18,335 nt of DNA from the NCBI GenBank assembly GCA_019307665.1, contig JAFDJC010000047.1, positions 1 to 18,335 of the forward strand. Reading direction: 5' to 3'. Source of the DNA: Deltaproteobacteria bacterium. Its GTDB lineage: Bacteria > Desulfobacterota > Desulfobacteria > Desulfobacterales > SURF-7. The position numbers and the translations under genes were made by a program. Numbering within the stretch: position 1 is the stretch's first letter; every line of letters starts with the position of its first letter. The notes under the pieces are model-generated. The model was not told where the DNA came from and ran no database searches. It saw nothing but the letters and a program-made list of their open reading frames with translations. Shown one piece after another: positions 1 through 8,171 of the stretch.

Positions 1-1609
1 ATGGAATGCGTGGGCGATAAAATGTGCTGCGCTCCTCGCTTGTGTCCCTGTGATTCTATACGGAATTGTTTCGGGGATGTCACCGTCAACTCAGAGGGCT
101 GTCATTATGGTGATAGGATTCCTGATGACTTTTCTCTTTGAGCAAAAACAAGACACGCTAAACACACTTGCGGTAGCAGCCTTCGTAATTCTAGTAATTT
201 CTCCGACTTCTTTATTCTCCGTTTCTTTTCAGCTTTCTTTTGCAGCCGTGTTTTTCATTGTTTACGCTTCTTTAAAACTGATTAAAAAGGATCTCCAGGA
301 TAACAGGACGCTGACAAAAACAGTTCGAAAAATCGTCCTCTTTTTTTTGGTGTCCCTGTTTGCAATTTTGGGAACCCTTCCCATGGTTGCATTTTACTTC
401 AATCAAATATCATTTTCAGGCATCTTTTCAAACTTCCTGCTCATACCGATAATAGGTTTTATTGTTGTCCCGACAGGACTTTTATCTGTTGTTCTTTTTC
501 CATTCAGCATATCGACTGCTGAGTTCGGCATAAAAATATGCGGCTTCATTCTTGAAAAAACGATTATACTGATTCAGTTTATATCAGATATTCCGTTTTC
601 AGCATTTAAAACCATCACCCCTAATTTTTTTGAAATCACCTGCTTTTACTTACTTTTGATTGCTTTCATAAACTTCAAAAAGCAAGCCTCCAACTCCGTT
701 CACAAAAAAGCACGCGTTGCTGCAATTGTCATAATGTCCCTCCTTGCAATCGATATCGGCTACTGGTTTCATCAAAGATTTCTTCAATCGAATTTAAAGA
801 TTACAGTATTCGATGTCGGCCAGGGAAGTGCCGCACTTGTTGAATTTCCAGGAAGCTATCGTATGCTCATAGACGGCGGAGGATTTTCAGACAATTCAAC
901 ATTCGATGTTGGAGAAAAAATTCTCGCCCCGTTCTTATGGCAAAATAAAATCCGAACCGTTGACACCATCGTTCTGTCACATCCGAATTGCGACCACTTA
1001 AACGGCCTGATATATATTGCAAGGCATTTTCATGTCAAAAACATTTGGACCAACAATGAGTCAGCGGAAAGTAAATCTTATCAAAACTTCCTGGACGTAA
1101 TAAAATCCCGCGAAATCCAAATGCCGGCATTTGAGAATATACAGCGATCAGACATAATAAGCGGCGTGGGAATTGACATCCTCTATCCTCCGAATAACTT
1201 TTTAGAGAAAAAAACAATTGAGCACTGGCGGGATTCAAACAACAATTCCCTTGTCATCAGATTAACCTTTGGTTCAATAAGTTTTCTGTTTCCCGGTGAT
1301 ATTATGGCAGAAGGCGAAAATGAGCTTGCCGACATATCGGGCTCATGGCTCAAAAGCTCACTCCTGATCGCACCACATCACGGCAGCCGAACATCGAGCA
1401 CGATTAAGCTTCTCAAATTTATCGACCCTGATGTAGTCGTCATATCATCAGGATGGAAAAACAGATATGGCATGCCTCACCCGGTTGTGCTTAAGCGTTA
1501 CAAAAAAATCGGATGTGAAATATTTCGCACAGATCTTCAAGGCGCGATTTCAATCAAAACAAACGGCAACGAACTTGACGTTATGCCGACAATCCGGTTG
1601 GAAGAATAA
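1..1609 (+). CDS. comEC: ComEC/Rec2-family DNA internalization protein, 5' end cut off by the window
   Basis: ComEC is the inner-membrane channel that passes single-stranded DNA into the cytoplasm during natural transformation. The frame is open from the left edge (codons in phase with base 2), so the true start lies outside the window; the GTG at 50 is only an internal codon. The first part is the Competence domain: about 230 residues of hydrophobic segments, opening with the typical GMSPSTQRA stretch. From about base 800 a metallo-beta-lactamase-like domain follows, with FDVGQG, an IDGGG turn, SHPNCDHLNG (bases 977-1006), FPGD and APHHGSRTSS. In the usual SHxDxDH metal motif the first Asp is Asn here. 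The gene ends 72 bases before the secretion/pilus ATPase gene on the same strand. Identification as ComEC is firm; whether the strain is competent cannot be told. Confidence 0.9.
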   Translation, partial: WNAWAIKCAALLACVPVILYGIVSGMSPSTQRAVIMVIGFLMTFLFEQKQDTLNTLAVAAFVILVISPTSLFSVSFQLSFAAVFFIVYASLKLIKKDLQDNRTLTKTVRKIVLFFLVSLFAILGTLPMVAFYFNQISFSGIFSNFLLIPIIGFIVVPTGLLSVVLFPFSISTAEFGIKICGFILEKTIILIQFISDIPFSAFKTITPNFFEITCFYLLLIAFINFKKQASNSVHKKARVAAIVIMSLLAIDIGYWFHQRFLQSNLKITVFDVGQGSAALVEFPGSYRMLIDGGGFSDNSTFDVGEKILAPFLWQNKIRTVDTIVLSHPNCDHLNGLIYIARHFHVKNIWTNNESAESKSYQNFLDVIKSREIQMPAFENIQRSDIISGVGIDILYPPNNFLEKKTIEHWRDSNNNSLVIRLTFGSISFLFPGDIMAEGENELADISGSWLKSSLLIAPHHGSRTSSTIKLLKFIDPDVVVISSGWKNRYGMPHPVVLKRYKKIGCEIFRTDLQGAISIKTNGNELDVMPTIRLEE

Positions 1610-1681
1610 AAAATCTTTGACTGAAGCCATAAAGATGATATAGTTTTCAAAATTTCAACTTCACCATTATATATTAAAAAA

Positions 1682-3496
1682 ATGCAAAAACAAAAAGACA
1701 ATAAACTTTCAGCACAAAATGTATGCCGCATACTTCTAAAAAAAGGTGTGCTTTCCAGAGCGCAGGCAGAAGAAATTCTAAACAAAAAAGACCGGATACA
1801 ACAGAAATTAGAAAAAAAGAATGCTGCTTCACACAGCAGGATAAAAAGTCCGGTTACGATTATCGATATCATATCCTCCATGAACCCCGGTCGTGCGGAT
1901 GCCCCGAATGAAAAACTAGATGAGGAATTTATCTTCCAGATACTTTCAGATGAGTGGAATATTCCTTATACGAAAATCGATCCTCTTAAGCTCGACCTGA
2001 ATACGGTAACGGCAACCATTCCCAAATCGTTTGCCATGAAGCATCTTGTCCTGCCGGTTTCCATCAAGGACGGTGAACTGACCGTGGCCACAGCCGACCC
2101 GTTTAACAGGGAGGTTTTTGAAGATATAACCCGCGTCACACCCATGAAAGTTCGGGTTGTGGTCAGTCCGAAATCAGATATTATCAAGATAATCAACGAA
2201 TTTTTCGGGTTTAAAAAATCAATCGCCGCCGCTGAAACACAATTCGATTCCACCAGCGTAGACCTAGGCAACCTTGAACAATATGTCAGTATCTCGTCTG
2301 AAGATGAACTCCCTTCCAACGACCAGCATATTGTAAAGGCTGTGAATCATTTGTTTGGCTACGCCATTGACCAGCGGGCAAGTGATATCCACATTGAGCC
2401 AAAACGAGACACAAGTCTCGTGAGAATGAGAATCGATGGTATACTTCATACGGTCTACAATCTGCCGAAAAAAATTCACCTTGCCATTATCAGCAGAATC
2501 AAAACCCTGTCAAGACTTAATATGGCGGAAAAGAGACGGCCACAGGACGGCCGCATAAAAACAGACAAGGGTGGTACCGAAGTCGAAATAAGGGTTTCCA
2601 CAATTCCGGTGGCATTTGGGGAAAAAGTGGTCATGAGAATTATGGACCCTGATATCCTTTTTCAGGATTTGATCAACCTGGGCTTTCAGGAAAAAGATTT
2701 TAATGCCTTCAACAGATTCATCAAAATGCCGCATGGCATTGTCCTGGTCTGCGGCCCCACCGGAAGCGGAAAATCAACAACCCTCTATTCCAGCTTAAGA
2801 TCTATATCAACACCCGAAATCAATATTACAACGGTAGAAGACCCGATTGAAATGATCCACGAAGAATTCAACCAAATTGCCGTTCAGCCCGCAGTTGATA
2901 TCACATTCGGAACAATACTGAGGAATATCCTGCGTCAGGATCCTGATATCATAATGATAGGAGAAATGAGAGATCTTGAAACCGCAGAAAACGCAATCCA
3001 GGCGGCAATGACAGGTCATCTTGTGCTTTCTACGCTTCATACAAACGATGCGCCGTCATCTATTACACGTCTTCTGGACATGGGCGTTCCGTATTTTCTA
3101 ATCCAGGCGACACTTGTGGGAATTCTTGCCCAGCGTCTTGTTCGAAAAATCTGTAAATACTGCAAGGAGCCATTCGAAATTGAATCGGAAAAACTGGAAA
3201 TTCTTGGCCTGAAAACCGGAAAAAAAGGGCGAATAAAACTATACCGGGGCAAAGGTTGTGTCAGATGCAGAGGGACCGGTCATCTGGGAAGAATCGGAAT
3301 TTTTGAAGTGCTGCCCTTCACTGAATCGATAAAGGAATTAACCACCTCAGAAACTAATTTCGAAGCAATCCGCGCAACCGCAAAGAAAGAAGGCATGTCA
3401 TCCCTCAGAGAAGATGCGATAGCCAAACTCCTAAATGGAGAAACCACCTACCAGGAAGTACTGCGGGCAACCTGGGAATCTATCAAGTCCCCTTGA
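1682..3496 (+). CDS. GspE/PilB-family type II secretion or type IV pilus assembly ATPase
   Basis: A cytoplasmic hexameric ATPase that drives pseudopilus or pilus assembly at the inner membrane. It has 604 residues, normal for the family. An N-terminal T2SSE_N/MshEN-like region (about residues 20-190) begins with a degenerate LLKKGVLSRAQAEEIL helix. The ATPase core has Walker A GPTGSGKST at 358-366, an Asp-box EDPIE, Walker B DPDIIMIGE at about 420-428 and a His-box TGHLVLSTLHTND. The zinc-binding tetracysteine loop typical of GspE/PilB (and absent from PilT) is present as C491-x2-C494 and C526-x2-C529. No Shine-Dalgarno sequence is visible before the ATG, which follows an A-rich run. No other gsp or pil genes are in view, so GspE and PilB cannot be told apart. 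The comEC gene just upstream makes a DNA-uptake pilus role possible, by inference only. Confidence 0.88.
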   Translation: MQKQKDNKLSAQNVCRILLKKGVLSRAQAEEILNKKDRIQQKLEKKNAASHSRIKSPVTIIDIISSMNPGRADAPNEKLDEEFIFQILSDEWNIPYTKIDPLKLDLNTVTATIPKSFAMKHLVLPVSIKDGELTVATADPFNREVFEDITRVTPMKVRVVVSPKSDIIKIINEFFGFKKSIAAAETQFDSTSVDLGNLEQYVSISSEDELPSNDQHIVKAVNHLFGYAIDQRASDIHIEPKRDTSLVRMRIDGILHTVYNLPKKIHLAIISRIKTLSRLNMAEKRRPQDGRIKTDKGGTEVEIRVSTIPVAFGEKVVMRIMDPDILFQDLINLGFQEKDFNAFNRFIKMPHGIVLVCGPTGSGKSTTLYSSLRSISTPEINITTVEDPIEMIHEEFNQIAVQPAVDITFGTILRNILRQDPDIIMIGEMRDLETAENAIQAAMTGHLVLSTLHTNDAPSSITRLLDMGVPYFLIQATLVGILAQRLVRKICKYCKEPFEIESEKLEILGLKTGKKGRIKLYRGKGCVRCRGTGHLGRIGIFEVLPFTESIKELTTSETNFEAIRATAKKEGMSSLREDAIAKLLNGETTYQEVLRATWESIKSP

Positions 3497-3501
3497 TCAA
3501 A

Positions 3502-3557
3502 ATAGATTAAGATTAGGATCAAGATCAAGATAGATTAAGACTAAGATTATAACTTAG
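3502..3557. repeat. Imperfect 28-bp direct repeat at a convergent gene junction
   Basis: The 11-mer ATAGATTAAGA occurs exactly at 3502-3512 and 3530-3540, and the flanking bases continue as two diverged 28-bp units built from AGATTA/AGATCA hexamers. The second unit runs into the stop codon of the LysM gene at 3547-3549. CTTGATC (3492-3498) and GATCAAG (3517-3523) also form a 7-bp inverted repeat just after the ATPase gene, but without a T-run, so it is at best a weak terminator. Confidence 0.6.
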
Positions 3558-4563
3558 CCGCACGAAACAGAAAACCGGGCGCTATGCCTCTCGTTGACTT
3601 TGTGATAATGACTGTTGATGTTTGTTTTTCAGTATGAAGCACCAGAAAAGTGCCTACATCAACATTCTTGACCACCGGTTCTGTCATTGCCTGATAGAAA
3701 ATAACATATTCCTGCCCCGGCCTTACGCCATCTGCGTCTCCCTTGTCGATAAACGCAACTGAGTCTTCTGCAAAAACAGACCGGCGCTCTTCAGAGGCAA
3801 TGATCTTACCGTTGATACCTTCCACACTGTGAGACAAGGTAACATCAGGCGCCCTCCGTTTATATGACATCAGGCAGTCATCCTTTTTTACAGCCCTGAA
3901 GCTTTTAACGATCTTCCCCTCAGCGATGGTAACAGGATCTTTCTGCAAAATTTCAGTGATCTCCACAACACCCTTGATATAATGCTGAATCCCGATAAAG
4001 TCGCCGGTGATGTGATCTTTAACCGGTTCATCCAACATCTCGTAAATTGTATACAACCCTCCCGGAATCAGATCCGGTACTTCCGTCCCTTGTCCCTGTT
4101 TAATAAAGACAACATCATCTTTACTTACCGGTTCCTTTTTTTCAGGTTCTTCAGCCTTCACTTCCGGTTCAGGCTGTTCCACGACTTCTGGTTCAAGTAC
4201 CAGTTCAGCTTCAGGTTCCTGGGATTTTTCTTCCTGAACCGGCACCACTTCCTCTTCCGGCACCTGAACGACTTTAATGACACCGTCTTCCTGGAATATA
4301 CGAATCCTGTTTCCCGGATATATTAAGTGGGGATTTTTAATCTGTGTGTTTTTCGACCACAGCCCCGGCCAGACCCAGGGTGAATCAAAAAAATGTTTTG
4401 AAATATCCCAAAGTGTATCTCCCTTTTTAACTGTATAATAAAATTCAGCTTTCTGCTTAACTTCAGCCTGACTGTTTTCAGCTCTCGCAGAGTTATGACA
4501 AAAAAGTATTACCGCAAAAGTACCGAGTAGTGCTATAAAGCAGATTCTAATTTTTGATATCAT
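3547..4563 (-). CDS. Secreted LysM peptidoglycan-binding protein with acidic Pro/Glu linker
   Basis: A probable periplasmic, cell-wall-bound protein of 338 residues. The ATG at 4563 is chosen because AGGTG lies six bases upstream; the in-frame GTG at 4572 has no such site and would sit on the Shine-Dalgarno. The signal peptide has Lys/Arg, a hydrophobic core and an ARA cleavage site before Glu29. One LysM domain spans about residues 42-91 (YTVKKGDTLWDIS to YPGNRIRI). A roughly 50-residue linker rich in Glu, Pro and Val follows, then a C-terminal domain of about 190 residues with no recognised catalytic motif. The linker could span the distance between peptidoglycan and a membrane partner (inference). 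The gene is convergent with the ATPase gene and divergent from sdhC. Its function beyond peptidoglycan binding is not known to me. Confidence 0.82.
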   Translation of the reverse strand: MISKIRICFIALLGTFAVILFCHNSARAENSQAEVKQKAEFYYTVKKGDTLWDISKHFFDSPWVWPGLWSKNTQIKNPHLIYPGNRIRIFQEDGVIKVVQVPEEEVVPVQEEKSQEPEAELVLEPEVVEQPEPEVKAEEPEKKEPVSKDDVVFIKQGQGTEVPDLIPGGLYTIYEMLDEPVKDHITGDFIGIQHYIKGVVEITEILQKDPVTIAEGKIVKSFRAVKKDDCLMSYKRRAPDVTLSHSVEGINGKIIASEERRSVFAEDSVAFIDKGDADGVRPGQEYVIFYQAMTEPVVKNVDVGTFLVLHTEKQTSTVIITKSTRGIAPGFLFRAAKL

Positions 4564-4715
4564 AAGTCGCACCTGTAATTAATAGATTAGTTAAGGGCTG
4601 TTTTCTCAAGCCTTTTATGTTCGATTTATCCGTCTTTAACGAATTTGTCAAGACTTTCAGTATATAGCAGATATCAGCCATACCGAGTGGGACGAATGGT
4701 GGCTTAAAAATTTTG

Positions 4716-4744
4716 TTGACGGATAAGATGAAAAAAATTAAATT
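4716..4744 (+). promoter_or_regulatory. Candidate promoter for the sdhCAB operon
   Basis: TTGACG (4716-4721), a 17-base spacer and TAAATT (4739-4744) form a moderate match on the plus strand. A second option is TTGACT (4743-4748) with TATAGG at 4768-4773, but its 19-base spacing is poor. Both overlap the minus-strand LysM promoter, so the two directions may compete for polymerase. TTGAC (4743-4747) and GTCAA (4761-4765) also form a small dyad that could be an operator. The choice between these options is uncertain. Confidence 0.3.
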
Positions 4745-4765
4745 GACTCTTTACGAGAATGTCAA
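4737..4765 (-). promoter_or_regulatory. Sigma70-type promoter for the LysM gene
   Basis: On the minus strand, TTGACA (4760-4765) and TTTAAT (4737-4742) are separated by exactly 17 bases, matching the consensus at 6/6 and 5/6 positions. Transcription would start near 4730, leaving a leader of about 165 bases before the LysM start at 4563. That leader contains an imperfect hairpin around 4591-4614. The promoter lies within the region used to transcribe sdhC in the opposite direction. Confidence 0.5.
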
Positions 4766-4797
4766 ATTATAGGACACTTTAAACAAAGGGGCCTTGA

Positions 4798-5439
4798 ATG
4801 GACCGTTTTATCAGTTTCATCACAAGTTCAATCGGCAAAAAACTTGTTATGGCAACCACAGGGCTTGGTTTCTGCACTTTCCTGGCAGGTCATCTTGCAG
4901 GAAATCTCACACTCTTTGCCGGAGAAACTGCTTTCAATGCATATGCCGAACACCTTCACGCCCTTGGTCCAATCATCTCTATTGCGGAAATCGGACTTCT
5001 AGTGTTTGCTCTTCTTCATATTTCAACAGGTTTTCTTCTTTTCTATAAAAATTTTCAGGCCAGACCAAAACGGTATTCGGTCAAAAAAAATGCCGGAGGA
5101 AGAACCATCGGTTCCGCAACCATGCCATATACAGGATTTCTCCTTCTATCGTTTATTATAATGCACCTTGCAAATTTCCATTTTGTTGATAAAACCGACC
5201 GTACAATCTTTCAGATCGTCGCCGGAACTTTTTCAAACCCTGTTTACGTTTTCCTTTACATCGCTGCCATGATAACAGCTGCATTGCATGTAAGCCATGG
5301 GTTTTGGAGCGCCTTTCAAACAATAGGCCTGAATCACTCAAGATATATGCCGGTTATCAGATGTGTCGGCATTCTTTTCAGCATCGCGGTGGGTGCGGGG
5401 TTCGGGTTTATACCGGTCTATATATCGTTTACAATATAA
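4798..5439 (+). CDS. sdhC: Succinate dehydrogenase/fumarate reductase type B dihaem cytochrome b subunit
   Basis: The membrane anchor that carries electrons between quinone/quinol and the SdhB iron-sulfur chain. Its 213 residues and single-polypeptide, five-helix layout match the type B family (Wolinella FrdC, Bacillus SdhC). Four histidines lie in membrane helices at spacings like those of the known haem ligands: H32 (in GHLAGNL), H74, H123 and H164, so two b haems are expected. The final conserved stretch is HVSHGFWSAFQTIG. The residue two before H164 is Ala162, where Wolinella has the E-pathway glutamate. AAGGGG precedes the ATG. The stop is 13 bases before the flavoprotein gene. Direction (succinate oxidation or fumarate reduction) cannot be read from sequence, so frdC is an equally valid name. 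Confidence 0.9.
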   Translation: MDRFISFITSSIGKKLVMATTGLGFCTFLAGHLAGNLTLFAGETAFNAYAEHLHALGPIISIAEIGLLVFALLHISTGFLLFYKNFQARPKRYSVKKNAGGRTIGSATMPYTGFLLLSFIIMHLANFHFVDKTDRTIFQIVAGTFSNPVYVFLYIAAMITAALHVSHGFWSAFQTIGLNHSRYMPVIRCVGILFSIAVGAGFGFIPVYISFTI

Positions 5440-5452
5440 ATAAGGATAAGGT

Positions 5453-7366
5453 ATGCAGCTTGATTCAAAGATTCCTATTGGCCCGCTTTCTGAAAAATGG
5501 GACAAGCACTGTTTTGAAGTAAAACTGGTGAACCCGGCAAATAAAAAAAAGTTTGACATCATCGTGGTGGGTACCGGACTTGCCGGTGCATCGGCCTCTG
5601 CTTCCCTTGCAGAACTCGGCTATAATGTTAAAACTTTTTGTATCCAGGACAGTCCCAGACGGGCGCACAGCATCGCCGCCCAGGGCGGCATCAATGCCGC
5701 TAAAAACTACGCCAATGATGGTGACAGCATATGGCGCCTGTTTTATGATACCATAAAAGGAGGAGATTACCGCTCGCGGGAGGCCAACGTATACAGGCTT
5801 GCACAAATCAGTAATAATATCATTGACCAGTGTGTAGCCCAGGGCGTGCCCTTTGCACGTGATTATGGCGGACTGCTGGCAAACCGAAGCTTCGGGGGCG
5901 CCCAGGTATCAAGAACCTTTTATGCCCGCGGCCAAACCGGACAACAACTCCTTCTCGGAGCTTACGGTGCTTTATCTCGGCAAATTGCCACAGGGAAAGT
6001 GACCCTCTTTACAAGACAGGATATGCTTGATTTGGTCGTGGTTGACGGTCACGCAAAAGGCATCGTTACGAGAAATCTGGTTAACGGCAATATCGAAACC
6101 TATGCTGCGGATGCGGTAGTTCTATCAACCGGCGGATACAGCAATGTTTTTTATCTTTCCACAAACGCAATGACAAGCAATGTTACAGCGGTATTCAGTG
6201 CCTTCAAAAAAGGGGGCTTTTTCGCCAATCCGTGCTACACCCAAATCCATCCCACATGCATACCTGTACACGGCACATATCAATCCAAACTCACCCTTAT
6301 GAGTGAAAGCCTCAGAAATGACGGTCGAGTTTGGGTCCCTAAAGAACCTGGGGATGGGCGCAAGCCCTCACAGATCCCCGAGTCCGAAAGGGATTATTAT
6401 CTTGAAAATAAATACCCGAGCTTCGGAAACCTTGTTCCAAGAGACGTGGCATCCCGCAATGCAAAAGAGCAGTGTGATATGGGCAAAGGTGTCGGGAGCA
6501 CCAACCTTGCAGTGTACCTGGACTTTAAGGATGCTATTAAAAATGACGGTAAAGATGTGATAGAAAAAAAATACGGTAATCTTTTTCAGATGTATCATAA
6601 AATCACTGACGAGAATCCGTATGAAACGCCTATGATGATATACCCTGCTGTTCATTATACTATGGGCGGGCTGTGGGTCGACTATAACCTCATGAGTACA
6701 ATCCCGGGACTTTTTGTTCTTGGCGAAGCCAATTTCTCGGATCATGGTGCAAACCGCCTTGGCGCAAGTGCCCTTATGCAGGGTCTTGCCGACGGATATT
6801 TTGTCATTCCATACACGATAGGGGGATACCTAACAGGCACTCCCGGAAAAAAAATCAGCACCGATCATCATGCCTTCAAAGAAGCTGCAGCCGAAACCGC
6901 CAGAAGAATCAAAAAGCTGCTTTCCATAAACGGCAGACGGACCGCGGATGACTTCCACAGAGCACTTGGAAACATCATGTGGGAATACTGCGGCATGTCA
7001 AGAAGTGACAAAGGGATGGAAAAAGCGAGAAACCTTATCGCAGACCTTAAAGGGGAATTTCTGGAAAATTTAGCGGTGCCGGGATCGGGAAAAGAGTTCA
7101 ACCAAAGCCTTGAAAAGGCCGGCCGCGTATCTGATTTCCTGGAGTTTGCAGAACTGATGATAATAGACGCTCTTGAACGAAGAGAATCGTGCGGCGGCCA
7201 CTTTAACGAAGCCTTCCAGACGGAAGAAAACGAGGCTGACAGGGATGATGAAAACTTCTGCCATGTTTCGGCATGGGAATATGCCGGACCGGAAAAAGAC
7301 CCCGTATCCCATAAAGAACCACTAATCTTAGAAAATGTCGAATTAACTAAAAGGAGCTACAAGTGA
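5453..7366 (+). CDS. sdhA: Succinate dehydrogenase/fumarate reductase flavoprotein subunit
   Basis: The catalytic subunit that interconverts succinate and fumarate, bound to the cytoplasmic face of the membrane through SdhB and SdhC. It has 637 residues, usual for the type B group. The FAD-binding motif GTGLAG lies at about 40-45. H72 in RRAHSIAAQGG is the expected site of covalent FAD attachment. Active-site residues are all present: H266 (QIHPT), R330 (VPRDVASRNA, proton-shuttle arginine), H401 (HYTMGG) and R435 (HGANRLG). The C-terminal helical domain is complete. The ATG is preceded by AAGGAT. The stop codon overlaps the start of sdhB, indicating translational coupling. The gene appears intact and active. 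Confidence 0.95.
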   Translation: MQLDSKIPIGPLSEKWDKHCFEVKLVNPANKKKFDIIVVGTGLAGASASASLAELGYNVKTFCIQDSPRRAHSIAAQGGINAAKNYANDGDSIWRLFYDTIKGGDYRSREANVYRLAQISNNIIDQCVAQGVPFARDYGGLLANRSFGGAQVSRTFYARGQTGQQLLLGAYGALSRQIATGKVTLFTRQDMLDLVVVDGHAKGIVTRNLVNGNIETYAADAVVLSTGGYSNVFYLSTNAMTSNVTAVFSAFKKGGFFANPCYTQIHPTCIPVHGTYQSKLTLMSESLRNDGRVWVPKEPGDGRKPSQIPESERDYYLENKYPSFGNLVPRDVASRNAKEQCDMGKGVGSTNLAVYLDFKDAIKNDGKDVIEKKYGNLFQMYHKITDENPYETPMMIYPAVHYTMGGLWVDYNLMSTIPGLFVLGEANFSDHGANRLGASALMQGLADGYFVIPYTIGGYLTGTPGKKISTDHHAFKEAAAETARRIKKLLSINGRRTADDFHRALGNIMWEYCGMSRSDKGMEKARNLIADLKGEFLENLAVPGSGKEFNQSLEKAGRVSDFLEFAELMIIDALERRESCGGHFNEAFQTEENEADRDDENFCHVSAWEYAGPEKDPVSHKEPLILENVELTKRSYK

Positions 7367-8142
7367 CATCGACAACAGGACAAAAAACAATTAACTTGAC
7401 GCTTAAAGTATGGCGGCAGAACGGGCCGGATCAAAAAGGCGGATTTAAACTATACAGGGCCAATGAAATATCCACAGATATGTCGTTTTTGGAAATGATC
7501 GATGTTGTAAACGAACAGATTACTCTTGAAGAAAGAGACCCCATTTCTTTTGATCACGATTGCAGGGAAGGTATTTGCGGCATGTGTGGCGCAATGGTGG
7601 ACGGCCGCGCCCACGGTCCTGAAAAAGGTACAACCCTGTGTCAGCTTCATATGCGGCATTTCTCGGATGGAGACACCATTGTTATTGAACCCTGGCGATC
7701 CAGGGCGTTCAAGTTAATCAAAGACCTGGTTGTCGACAGAAGCGCTTTTGACAGTATCATACAAGCCGGAGGCTATATATCGGCCAATACCGGAGGGGCG
7801 CCTGACGGTAACGCTATTCCCATATCTCAAGAAATTGCTGAAAAAGCCATGGATGCGGCAGCCTGCATTGGCTGCGGCGCATGTGTGGCATCCTGCCCCA
7901 ACGCGTCCGCTATGCTCTTTACCGGCGCCAAAATATCCCAGCTTGCCCTTCTGCCCCAGGGAATACCCGAGGCAAGGCAACGTGCACTGATGATGGTAAA
8001 AGAAATGGATGAACTCGCCTTCGGCAACTGCACAAATGAAAAAGAATGCGAGGCTGATTGCCCGAAAGAAATTTCAATCGTCAACATCGCCCGCATGAAC
8101 AGAGAATTCCTTAAAGCCGGCTTTGCAAGTGACCCGATCTAA
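7363..8142 (+). CDS. sdhB: Succinate dehydrogenase/fumarate reductase iron-sulfur subunit
   Basis: The electron-transfer subunit linking the flavoprotein to the dihaem anchor. The start is GTG within a 4-base GTGA overlap with the sdhA stop, preceded by AGGAG at good distance. The protein has 259 residues. The plant-type [2Fe-2S] ligands are C67, C72, C75 and C93. The bacterial ferredoxin half has C168, C171, C174 with C233-Pro for the [4Fe-4S] cluster, and C178, C223 and C229 for the [3Fe-4S] cluster. The order and spacing equal those of E. coli SdhB/FrdB, so all three clusters are predicted. The gene ends 29 bases from the convergent murI, and no clear terminator is seen between them. Confidence 0.95.
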   Translation: MTSTTGQKTINLTLKVWRQNGPDQKGGFKLYRANEISTDMSFLEMIDVVNEQITLEERDPISFDHDCREGICGMCGAMVDGRAHGPEKGTTLCQLHMRHFSDGDTIVIEPWRSRAFKLIKDLVVDRSAFDSIIQAGGYISANTGGAPDGNAIPISQEIAEKAMDAAACIGCGACVASCPNASAMLFTGAKISQLALLPQGIPEARQRALMMVKEMDELAFGNCTNEKECEADCPKEISIVNIARMNREFLKAGFASDPI

Positions 8143-8171
8143 TAAAAAGCTGGGCGATCTTGACGACCCTT

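Noticed and set aside
1537..1881. Antisense open frame of 114 codons across the comEC-ATPase junction
   Set aside because: It is antisense to two well-supported genes and its product has no recognisable motif or ribosome site.
4480..4563. Lipoprotein signal in the LysM protein (Cys22)
   Set aside because: The residues before the Cys (ILF) do not form a lipobox, while ARA before Glu is a good signal peptidase I site.
4564..4572. GTG at 4572 as start of the LysM protein
   Set aside because: It has no Shine-Dalgarno and overlaps the AGGTG that serves the ATG at 4563.
8143..8171. Terminator between sdhB and murI
   Set aside because: GGGCG and GACCC segments suggested a hairpin, but only three base pairs form.
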